64,000 nucleotides of DNA from the NCBI GenBank assembly GCA_029962745.1, contig CM057165.1, forward strand, positions 1,650,256 to 1,714,255. Direction: 5' to 3'. The translations under genes and the position numbers were made by a program. A model generated the notes under the pieces. It saw nothing but the letters and a program-made list of their open reading frames with translations, was not told the origin of the DNA and did no database searches. Shown piece after piece: positions 35,455-47,900 of this stretch. Every line of letters begins with the position of its first letter. Within the stretch, counting starts at the first letter, position 1. The stretch comes from Echinometra lucunter. Lineage: Eukaryota > Echinodermata > Echinoidea > Camarodonta > Echinometridae.

Positions 35455-35959
35455 AGATGGGAGAAAATGTCATGCAAGAGTGAATTTATTTTTGTAGGAA
35501 GCTACCCAGCAAGGGAGGGAGAAAAGGTGGAAGTGGTACATAAAAGAGAGAGGGGGAATTTGAACTTTACATACAAGAGATGACATGGAGACCAATACCA
35601 GAGGAAGAAGATGTAAGAAATTAACGCAAATGAAGGGAGACTAATCTTGTACATGTATCTTTTGTCTCATTCATTATGATTTAACCGGGTAATTGGGGAA
35701 TAGCAGAAGGTTGGAAAATTAGCCAAGAAATACATGTATGCTCAAAGAACTGTAACTGACTGTAAGTGAAGAAGAGGAAAATGGAAGTGGTTTAGATATT
35801 ATAATATGTGTTCACGTTTTACTCTGTGCTGTACTAAAGCAGCAGTCATTGTCACAGTAAGGCTAAAATCCCTAGCGCGTACATGGACCGGACATCATGG
35901 GACTGTCGACTCGAAATAACAACATGGCCAACACTATAGGGGAATTCCCTTGCAGTACG

Positions 35960-35986
35960 ATGCGCGCGCACATCGAAGCAGAGTAA
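35960..35986 (+). promoter_or_regulatory. Upstream ORF of 8 codons before the FERM-protein start
   Basis: ATG at 35960 encodes MRAHIEAE and stops at TAA 35984-35986, seven bases before the main ATG. If transcription starts upstream of it, it could reduce translation of the main frame. Confidence 0.45.
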
Positions 35987-35993
35987 AGTAAAG

Positions 35994-38900
35994 ATGGGCG
36001 CCTCAAAATCGCATCTCGATCCGCGAATCCTTGATAGTAGCACGAATTATTGGCCCGAATTGGAGCTTGAGAAACAGATATCAGTCTTTACTTATGATGA
36101 AAACAAACCAGAAGTGAAGGTACGTCTGTGTTTCCTACTATTTTGTGTTGTCATTGCGTATGTAGTGTTAAAATAATACCCCAAAATACATGCTTAAGAT
36201 CATTTAATATGTTGTATCTCGGTCCCGAGTGTGCATTTTGGTGTTGTATTCTGGCACTTCTGCATTGTTCTGGTGCAACTGCTATTTGTGAATGTGATTG
36301 TGAATGTTGTTGGTCTACTTACTTGGCTTTTGTTATGTTCTGCTTCTTTTCTTTTTTTTTTCTTTCTTTTTTTTTTTTTCTTTTTTTTTTTCTTTTCATT
36401 TTGCTTTGTTTTTGATGTTCTGTCCTGCTTTGTTTTTGTTGCTGTTTGTTTTTGCTTTGGGATGTTGTTGAATTTTGTGTTTGTTTGATGTGATCTCTTC
36501 ACTTCAAAGTGGTGATAGAGAAAAGACAGCTGCTGGCTGAGCTGAAGCAAGCGTTTCCTAGCCTGGTGAAATAAAATAAATACATTATGATGAATGTCGA
36601 GAGTGTTGATACTGCATAGCTCAATAATTTTTTTTCTTTCACCTCATACAAGGAACTTTAGTAATATATCTAGTAAATATTGCCATAATTATACCAATAT
36701 GTCTCAAATCACTGTTGACATTATAACAAAGAATACTGAAATACTTGGTCAACTGCCTTTGAATCGTGATATTTACAGTGAATTTACAACTCAGATATTG
36801 ACATAATTCTACCCTAGAATTTATCCACAATGCTTTAACAAAAGCTGTAACTCTTGCTTTTTTTCACAACCGTTTAGCTTGATCTTTATTAATAACAATG
36901 GAGCAAAATTTATAATGAGATTAAATGGTTAATCATAAAAATTTTTTATCTGCAATATTGAATCTAAGTATGCCAAAATTATTGATTATGACTTCTGTCT
37001 GAAAAACAAAAAAAATAATTCAGGAGTTCAATAATTTTCCAAAATACCTTGACTACTTTGCATTCAAATAACATGTGCATTGTCATCTCTTGACATTTAC
37101 ATACATTACACTGATTATCACTTATATCCATTTAAATAAATTGTCTTTTAATGGTAATATGCTATGGAGAAGCTTAAAATTAAAATGCCTTATTTTATTG
37201 TATTTTATTTTATTTACTTAAATTTGAAAAACAAACTTTATTCCAATCAAAATCATCTTCCAAGTAACTTGCTTAGCTAGCTCTATATAAATGAAATATT
37301 TTTCATATTATTAGTTTTAATGATCAATCACTATTTTTATTGTATCAGGTTCTAGTGAGAGGAGAGACTGTCTCCGCAGATCTCTTGCTGAAAAAAGTCG
37401 CAAAAGCACTTGGTAAGCATTTAGTTGAATATGAAGGATGGGATAAGAATGAGATATATAAAAGGATTTCCAGGCGAGGAGGACACGGTATATAGCTCAT
37501 TTTGAGGACTCAGAAACAGAGAATACAAATCGTATCAGGACAACTCCCCCGGGGACGACTCCCACCTGACAACTCCCCCGCAGGACAACTCCCCCGCAGG
37601 ACAGCTCCCCCGCAGGACAACTCCCCCGAAGGACGGGTCCCCCGGAGGACATCTCCCCCGGAGGAAAACTCCCCCTGAGGACAACTCCCCCGCAAGACAA
37701 CTCCCCCGCAGGACAACTCCCCCGGAGGACAACTCCCCCGAGGACGACTCCCCCCGAGGACGACTCCCCCCGAGGACGACTCCCCCGGAGGACGACTCCC
37801 CCGGAGGACGACTCCCCCGGAGGACAACTCCCCGGAGCACAACTCCCCAGGGGATGACTCCCATCACACAACTCCCCCGGAGGACACCCTGCCCCCCCCC
37901 TTTAAGGGCAAAATTACTCATGAAATTTGTTTTTATGACAACGTCTTGCTCGTGAGGAACTGTAAAATAAATCTTTCCTTTTTATAAATCAAACTTAAGT
38001 AATTAATCCAGTATTTTTTGTTTTTATTACAACTCTCCCGGAGGAGAACAGCTCCTCGGGGATCACAAACGGGGATGGGCGAGGGGTAGAGGGTTGCTAT
38101 TCCTTTAATAAGTTATAAGGTAATTTGTCGCTCTAATTGCTAACTTTTTTGAAAAATATCCACTCTTTTGCTCCCATTTTTGCGCCAAAGTACACATTCA
38201 AGAAAATAAAAACTCTAGTAATGGGTACGCTTTTCCACCCAAGGGTGTTGGGTTTGACAGCTTCAGCGGCACACTCCCATCGGAACCAAATCTGATCATG
38301 AGAAGAGAGAAAAGAAAGGAATAAAATGAAGAAAGGAAAGTGAGGAAACTAAGTAGGAAGCTACAAAAGTAGAGAATGGTGTATCTAGTCGTAGTCTTCA
38401 GGAAAAGGGGGAGATGGCCCATAATCAAGCTGAAGAATAGAAGTCACTTCGCTCGATCAGCAGCCGTGATTGGGTCCTGTTCCTTTTTTTCTTTTTAAAT
38501 CTAAATGCACAATTTTCAGGCAAGATATCATATAAAAATCTTACTTTTTAGGGGAGCAGTCGACCCCCCCCCCCCCCCCCGAGATCCGGTATCCGCCCCT
38601 TTGTTAAACTCACTGACTATAAATGAAAAGAAAACCTTAACGGAATTTTATATTGAATGCATGTTAATTTCATTTTTGTTAAAGGACTTGCGCTTCTACG
38701 TATTTAGCGTCCAGCGAGCATGTGCGAGTATCATTCTTTGCGCTGAAACCACATGAAAACATTAATAATAAAGTACCTCATTAAAGAGTAAAAGATAACA
38801 AAAAGGAAAAGTCATCGTTAGATTCTTATGATTTGACAAATTTGGACACATATTGAGCTCTGGTATCTAAATTTGCTGATGAAATTAATCATTTTTTCTT

Positions 38901-41900
38901 ACTTAGAATATCTACATTCAGCTGACCTGAAACCTAGAGGTTTTATGTATTTGTTCTTCTTATTTTTTTATATATTGTCGTTTCGATCCATCACTTCGTC
39001 TTCTAATGTAATCATCCAGACCCAACCCTCCGAACATTATGCCATAATCTTAAAGGTTCTCATTTGGGGGGGGGGGGGGGATCGCCCCATAGATGTATTT
39101 TTGTATACGCGTTTATACTACACCAACTTCCAAACTTCGAAATGTGGCGGGTCATCACCTATCCCCCCCCCCCCCCACACACACACACACCCAAAAATAT
39201 CGTCCAGGTGTGGAATGTCTATTTATTTTTTGATAAGTATAAAACAGTTCTTCTATAATGATGTTACATTCAATGATGATAATAGTGTTACATAAATACT
39301 GGTATCTCTGACATAATGTTTGAAATGATTTCACTTGTTTTGTTAACGGGTTTTTTTTTCAAGAAAATAAATACTTAAAAACGAAATTGTGTCTCTTAGG
39401 GATTTTTTTCAAACTTTTACACCCACTCTTATGTATGTTTGTTTTGTTAGTGTATGTTTGTTTTGTGTGATTGTTGTTTTCCATTCTCAAACTAATACAA
39501 CTGATATTGTATAAAACACATTTGTTAATGTTTTATTAGTAAGCCAAAGTTTCACCAACTGAAACATAGTTGCAATGGTCATATCATGTTTGATGATTGT
39601 TTATTTTTGTACGCAAACATTATGGAATCAAATGTTATCTGACAAACATAGACTGGATTAGTGTAATTTTTAATGAGTAAACTAATGTTTTCTCCAAGCT
39701 TTATGACTGATAGATTTCTTTAGGCACTGTTAGGCTCTATATAACAAAGAAAAAATAAGAAGAACAAATACATAAAACCTCTAGGTTTCAGGTCAGCTGA
39801 ATGCAGATATTCGAAGTAAGAAAAAATGATTAATTTCATCAGCAAATTTAGATACCAGAGCTCAATATGTGTCCAAATTTGTCAAATCATAAGAATCTAA
39901 CGATGACTTTTCCTTTTTGTTTATCTTTTACTCTTTAATAAGATACTTTATTATTAATGTTTTCATGTGGTTTCAGCGCAAAGAATGATACTCGCACATG
40001 CTCGCTGGACGCTAAATACGTAGAAGCGCAAGTCCTTTAACAAAAATGAAATTAACATGCATTCATTATAAAATTCCGTTAAGGTTTTCTTTTCATTTAT
40101 AGTCAGTGAGTTTAACAAAGGGGCAGATACCGGATCTCGGGGGGGGGGGGGGGGGGGGGGGACCCCTCCCCTAAAAAGTAAGATTTTTATATGATATCTT
40201 GCCTGAAAATTGTGCATTTAGATTTTAAAAAAAGGAACGGGAACCAATCACGGCTGCTGATCGAGCGAAGTGACTTCTATTCTTAAGCTTGATTGTGGGC
40301 CATCTCCCCCTTTTCCTGAAGACTACGACTAGATACACCATTCTCTAATTTTGTAGCTTCCTACTTAGGTTCCTCACTTTCCTTTCTTCATTTTATTCCT
40401 TTCTTTTCCCTCTTCTCATGATCAGATTTGGTTCCGATGGGAGTGTGCCACTGAAGCTGTCAAACCCAACACCCTTGGGCGGAAACGGAAAAGCCTACCC
40501 ATTACTAGAGTTTTTATTTTCTTGAATGTGTACGCAAAAATTGGAGCAAAAGGGTGGGTATTTTTTTAAAAAGTTAGCAATTAGAGCGACAAATGACCTA
40601 ATACCTTATTAAACGAATAGCAACCCTCTACCCCTCGCCCATCCCCGTTTGTGATCCCCGAGGAGCTGTTCTCCTCCGGGAGAGTTGTAATAAAAACAAA
40701 AAATACTGGATTAATTACTGAAGTTTGATTTATAAAAAAGGAAAGATTTATTTTACAGTTCCTCACGAGCAAGACGTTGTCATAAAAACAAATTTCATGA
40801 GTAATTTTGCCCTTAAAGGGGGGGGGGGGAGGGTGTCCTCCGGGGGAGTTGTGTGATGGAAGTCATCCCCCGGGGAGTTGTGCTCCGGGGGAGTTGTCCT
40901 CGGGGGAGTCGTCCTCCGGGGGAGTCGTCCTCGGGGGAGTCGTCCTCCGGGGGAGTCGTCCTCCGGGGGAGTTGTCCTGCGGGGGAGTTGTCTTCGGGGG
41001 AGTTGTCCTCCGGGGGAGTTATCCTCCGGGGGAGATGTCCTCCGGGGGACCCGTCCTGCGGGGGAGTCGTCCTGCGGGGGAGTCGTCCTCCGGGGGAGTT
41101 GCCCTCCGGGGGAGCTGTCCTCCGGGGGAGTTGCCAGGTGGGAGTTGTCCCCGGGGGGGTTGTCCTCCGGGGGAGTAGTCCTAGAACCAATACAAATACA
41201 TAGTTTTTACTACAGTCACATTATCACATATACTTGTGCCTGTCCAAAAAACATTCCTGAAAAGCATTTAGCACATCGCCTGCCTTCTTGATATCATATT
41301 TGCGCTCATCCCAAGCAAGAAGTGAAAGACCAAGCTCTGCTAAAGACGCAGAGGTTGTTTTTACTCAGCACTCAGTCTATTGTACCCTTGTACATACATG
41401 TACAACTGCACTGCACATGATAAGTATGATAATACACCTGAAGGTGGCCTGTAGCAGAGCTAGAAGAAGTAGAAGACAAACCAGGCAGCAACATCGTTTT
41501 GGGTACACCTGCTTGGAGTTAGTTGCTTGGGCCTCTAGGTGATTCAGTAATAAAATATGGCATCTTTACATCTTACAAACGACCACTCAGTAAACTGCAG
41601 CTCTACCTCATGCAAACATTATTCAAGGCAAATTTCATCTTTTTTTTCTCTTTTTTCTTTTTTTATATGTATTTTTGTTTGCTTGTTTGTTTGCTCTTTG
41701 AAATTTTATTGTTTATGCTTTTCTCTTTTTCTCTTTCAGATATGAAGTCGATTGGTCTCAAGCACTTTGGGATCTTTGAGGGACTACACACACCAATCAG
41801 GAAGTTTAAATGTTCAGACAGGGTTAAGACAAATGCTAAAGGTGAGATGTGAAATATGTGTGCGTATGTGTGTGTGTGTGGCGGGAGGGGGTTGAATAAA

Positions 41901-44900
41901 TGGGTTTATACAGACATATGTATCAATCAGATATCGTTGTCTTCCAGCACAAAGGCCACTACGCGCGCACGTGCACGAAATGTATGTTTTCGAGAAAAAC
42001 GCGATTGAAGTTACTCTTTGTTTTGACCTTACTTTGAGCTTTTAGCAGCTAGTGTATTGTTTCTCCGTCCTCACTGTCGAAATTTTTGAAAGAGCAAGAT
42101 TTTTTCTTCAATGATATTTTGTGATTTTATGTAAAACACTCAAAGGTTTTCTAATCATAAGCATTTTATCCTTAATGCCTTTCTTCCGGGAACAAAATTA
42201 CGCGAGCACATAAATCCAGTTCCCGGAGAAAGGACGCTAACCTAAATTGGTCTATGCGCATAAGTACATTGAGCGAGGAAGTGTCTTTCTTCTGGGAACA
42301 AAAATGCGCAGTGCGTAAATCCAGTTCCCAGAGAAAGGACGCTAACCCGAATCAGTCTGTGCACGTAAGCACGTTGAGCGAGGAAGCAATTTGGAATTCA
42401 TGTACCCGCGTCATTTTGTTTTTTGGCTTATTACGTCATAATGACGTCAAATTGAGTTTCGAGAATTGTATAAGAAGAAAAGGCAAACGTTTCTCAGTTG
42501 TTCCAAGAGAAAATTTAAAGAATCTAAATTTCTGTCCGAATTTGTATTAACAGCCTTTCTGCAGGAAGGCGACAATATGATTATTTACATCTAGGAGACT
42601 AGGACGGACATTTAACTTTTAACCTCACTATTCAAAAGACTTCACTTAGACATAAACCTGGGTCCAAGTCAGTTTGTAGATGAAGACAAAGAGCTGACTG
42701 CAGACGTTACTGCTACACTTTTTATTTCCAGTGCCTTGAGCATTCTGCTTAATTGATATGGTGCTTTACACATTGTCATTGTTACTATTATTAGACCATA
42801 GGCAACAGGTTAAAAGCAGCTCTCATTTATCTGTAAAGCATCTGGAAATGAATTCCTTTTTAATAAATGAATGTGTATTTGTAACACTGCAAACTATGCC
42901 CAGCTTTGAATAAAAAATATGAATCTACTGCTCTATTTTGACAGGGCTGAGTCTACAAAAATGGTGCTTTGATCTGCGGAAAGAGAAACAAGAGATTGTG
43001 AAAGATCCGGTGGCCTTGTACTTAACTTGCCTGCAGGCCAGGTCACAGATTATGCAAGGTAAATTTCTTATTGTAACATTAATCTTAAGTGTTGGTTGTG
43101 CAGAAGAAAGTGATACTGTTATTGTATATTTGAGGGGGATAAGGATATGACAGAATTATTAATGACTTAATTACAATTTAGAAGTTTTAGTTTCCATATT
43201 TTACATAGAGTAAATTAATGTTACTTTTTTGTATGCTATGACAGACTAAATTTAACATTAAAACAAAGTGAGACAAGTCATGTCATGCTATTAATTTTCC
43301 TTTGAACTACAATTATCCCCTTCCTTATTCTCACAAAGTATGAAGGGTTAACCTATACAAACATGAAGTGGTTTGGATTGGGGCTGTCTTCTGAGTGATA
43401 TGTTGTATCTTTCATGTATCTTTTATCATGTTTTGTGTAGCACTTTTACATATTCTGGTATTCCTCTTCTTTCCTAAAATTTTCAGTATCATCAAAGTTA
43501 TTTTATTCTATTTTCATTTTTCAGACATTCTTACTCCAACTCCAGAGCAGTTAGCCAAGCTAGAAGGTAAGCTCTTTTAGATATACAATCTGTACTTGAG
43601 TAAGTGAAGATATTATTTGTACAAAAGTGTAAAATTTAATATGATAAAAATCTGATATGCAAGTACAAGTTTTCTTTTTGATGAAGAGAAACAAAAGCTA
43701 TTCATAAATAATCTATCTCCATGGGAAAAAAGATTTGATGATGATAATAATAGTAATGATAATAATATGTCTTGTTTACCCAGGGTAGCCTCTTCAGTAC
43801 TATGTACAGTTCTCCCAGAGGGCCCTGCAAGAATATAGTGGTCACTATAGGAAGGTGGCTACTAAGACAAGTTTGACTGTTTGCAATTATCAAGATTTTG
43901 TAAAACTGGAGATGTCCTTCATATTTTAAAACTTGCGAAATGCAAGGAATATTTCTTCAATATTTAGTTTTGGTCTCATTTTCAGGCATTACTAGACCAG
44001 ACTTTTAATAATATAGAATGAATGATTTGTATATTGCTTGTAATTTTTAGAGACTCACTTTTCTCCCATTTCTGGTACTAGATCACAATGAGCCAGCATT
44101 CTTAGATTCCATGTCATATCTCTCTGTGTGTCACTGTATGGAGGATTATATGACAGCACTCATCAAACATTGTGAACTCAGAAAAGAGCTGTCTGTTGGC
44201 TCTCTTCAGGTTTGTATAAATCCCAGTGATGCCAACTGTTCTTTTTTTGTGTGTGTATTTTTTCAGTATTTTCAGTATTTTTCAGTCTTTTATGGAAAAT
44301 ACTGCAGGTTTAAAGCAAAATTACTGTTTTTCCTGAAATTTAGTTATTGCACATTTCTATGGCTGTAAAGTATGTTTCGGATATATTCTTTTTTCCACTC
44401 ATGATACTTCTTTAAGCCTGTTGCCTACTGGGACAGGGTGGCCCCTGGGAATGTCAGAATTCAATAGTCAATGGGTTCAAGGCATTGGCTAACTTTGTGA
44501 GCAGCCGATTTTAAAAATTCTCAAACTAAGATGAAACATGTGTATGAGTACTTGTATTTGTACTCAAAAACCCTGAAAACAACCATTATTTGGAATGAAA
44601 AACTGTTAGGAAGATGCAAACCGCAATTTTATTATTTTTTTGTCTCAGAGACAATAAATGAAAGGACCGTTTTGCTCGAGTTAAAAAAAAATCAAACGTT
44701 ATCTGCCTCCCTCCACATGATACGCCAATACATACAGTACGGTCCGATGAGCCATGCACGCATGTGCACTCCCTACGTCTAGTCTGTGCAACTGACCATT
44801 ATATATTTTTCAAACGGTGGTTCACATTACTAATATTTTAAAATACCTCCTGTGGATATTATACTTTGAAACTTTCAGAATGGTATTTTTACACTATAAC

Positions 44901-47900
44901 CCCTTATGTTTATCCCATTTTCAAGTATGAAAATGAGGGGTTTTTTTTTTCAAATTATAACAGTGTTAACCAATGCCTTTAACCCATTCGTGACAAGAAT
45001 TATTTAGAGCCTAATTTGATCAGCTTTTATTCTTCAAATTGGCAACACCAACATTTTTATTTTATTGCTACAGTTTTCTTATAAAACGTCATGTATCTGA
45101 AATGAATATAAATTGACAGAAAGTATGATGAGAAGTCAAAAAGTTGCCAATTTGCAGGGAAAAACGGTGATTTTAAACTTTCTATCACATTGCCAATTTA
45201 AGGATTTTAATGCTTATTTTCCTTTAAAAATTTTCAGCATCAAACAATGAATATTGACGCTACCAAAATGGGCAGAGTTTGTGTAGAATTTTTTGCTCTT
45301 TCTGCTCGTGTATTTGGTATGATTTTTAGGGCTTTGCATCAAAAGATATAAGGCCAAACCACAAAATGTGGACCTCGGTCATGAATGGGTTAAGACATAA
45401 AAATACTGCAAAACTTAATGAAAGGTTGGCATCTGTGAAATCCCATAGAAGATCCATGATCCATTCTGACATATATCTTATTGAAGTATGTACAGAGTTT
45501 AAAAAGAAAATGTGCTCCCCATCCTGTTTTTGTGTTGATTTGTGATAATGAACTTTTATCACGTAGGGCACAAATATAACCCATAGCAGTACAAAGCTTT
45601 CTTGAGGTCTAAATTAATCATGTTCAGTCCTCAAATTGGCAATACAAATTATTTTTTTCCACGTTTACATAGCTTGAAAAAAATTAATATGGATATAACA
45701 TAAACCAAAATGAAATATAATTGTAAAATTGAATCAGAAATTGCCATTTTGAACACAGAAATAGTGATTATATATTATTCACTGTATTGCCAATTTAAAG
45801 AGTTTAATGATTAGTTACACTTAAACTGCTCTAATTCGAGAACGCCACACCATACAGCGATCGGAATGGGCTCAAATTTGTCAGTGGATTTTTTTCTTTC
45901 TGCCCATGTATGATATGTACTGCCTAACATTCTGGACCAACAGATATTGCAAAAGCATCTCCTAAAGTTGACACTGTACCTCTATGGGTTAAAGCACTCT
46001 TTCAAACAATTTGAATAAAATACTAGTAGGTTTAGAAAAAATGTTGACTACAAGTCATATGTTTGCAATGCAAGAGAAAGTGTCAAGAAATACCGCTACT
46101 GTAAACATGGAATGTTTCGCGATGTGAAAATGTTTGCACATTTTGCACAGCACGACACTTGCGCAAAAATAAAACGTGCAAAATATTGTGTTTATTTTGC
46201 ATGTGAATACAATTTTCCTAATTGTCTGGAAAAATGATAAATGTGTGATTGTGTTTAACTCGATTGAGTGTGAAAATTAAGTGTGCAAAAATTTCCACTT
46301 TTACAACAGTTGGCAAATTCAGATAATGAAGTACAATTGGATTTTTTGTTAGCATGATCTTTTGGAAGAATTAAAAATATATTGGATTTTACTTTATCCT
46401 ACTTGAAATCACAGAAAGTGAAAAGTACCAAGTCTTAAGTTCTTAACTATTTCCAGTCACATTGTGAATATGAGGGCATTTCAAGGGCAGTATTTTTCAT
46501 GTAAAATTGCTAACCCGTTGCTTTTCCGGAATTGGGTTGTCCCTGTATTAAAGGCATTGGCTAACTTTGTGAGCAGCTGATTTAAAAACTTCTCAAACTA
46601 AGATGAAACATGTGTATGAGTACTTGTATTTATACTCAAAAACCCTGAAACCAACCGTAATTTGGAAGGAAAAGCTGTAAGTTAGACGCAAACCGCGATT
46701 TTATTAGCTTTCGTCTCGAGAGACACTGAACTAAGAGGACCGTTTGCACGAATTCAAAAATACCGTTACTTGCCTTCCGCCGCGTGATACGTCAATACGG
46801 TCCGTTGAGTCATGTGCGCATGCGCACTCCTTATGTTGGGTCTATGCAACTGACCCTCGTATATTTTTCAAACATTGGTTCACATTTCTAATATTTAAAA
46901 ATATTTCCCGTGGATATTATGCTCTGAAACTTTCACACTGGTATTTTAACACTATAACCCTAATGTTTATCCCATTTTAAAGTAACAAAATGAGATTTTT
47001 TTAAAATCATAACAATGTTAGCCAATGCCTTTAAGTTCATGGGAGTTTGACAATTCATTTGTTAACCGTTAAAAATCCACATTGTAAAAAAAAAATTGAG
47101 GATGAAGCTCACAACTTTATCACCATTGCCTCAACTCAACTTCCTATTTGTAAAGGTATCAGTGAAAATATTGAGTGAATACTTTTTGTAATCCTTCATT
47201 TACAGCTACCAGCTGGTACCAAGTTTTCAATGCGAGCCAACAAGAGAGGGCTGAGGCTTCAGAACGGGGAGAAAGAGTATTTTGTTTCATGGAGGAAGAT
47301 TAAGAGGTATGGAGCCATCTCTTATCAAAGCTAGAAAAATTAGGACAACTTCTTATACATCCACACTAGCCCTACTAAAACATAGTCCATTTATAGTGAA
47401 TATTTGATTTTAGTTAGAGATTAGTTTGAAAGACATGTTGACTACTTCAAGGGGACTGATTTCCAATTTTTGTTTTTTTCAAGATTTATTATTTGATTTC
47501 CTTTTCTGTTTAGTCTCCTAAATTGTAAATATTGCTGTAAATATCATTTCGACAAAAAGATATTGCAAGTTTTAACCTGTTGAACGCTAAGCTCAAGATA
47601 ACGTGCGCTAGGGTCTGTGGAGAATGGATGTTATATGAAGTCAAATTGTGCTCAACGGGTCAGTACCTGTACTGCACTGGAAATACAGGCAGGATGCGTT
47701 GAGCAATTTTTAGTAGCGTACACTTCTCATTTGCATTTGCACTACTCTTTGATTGTTACACATGTAACATATCTTTATCTATGAGTTGATTGTTTATCTT
47801 CTTGATACACAATGTGCAAGGTTCCGTGTAGTCTTCAGTTTTATTTTCTGATACAAATTGATGCTTTGATGGTATGTATCATTAAAAGACTGAAAAAATA

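Larger units (their letters stand above)
31927..35993. other. RNF26-like 3' UTR/intergenic stretch
   Basis: AT-rich sequence with no gene seen. It holds an ATC microsatellite (34396-34461), two small inverted-repeat elements (33869-34042, 35285-35454) and, near its end, a CpG-containing start region of the FERM gene (about 35870-35993). Confidence 0.5.

Noticed and set aside
37497..37921. Reading frames of 110-128 codons rich in SSGGVVLRG on the minus strand (and mirror frames at 40807-41291)
   Set aside because: They are translations of the 16-bp tandem array in the foldback transposon arms; all three frames are open because of the repeat, not because of selection for protein.
40860..41170. 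CRISPR-like array of short direct repeats
   Set aside because: Units are contiguous with no unique spacers and form part of a eukaryotic foldback element.
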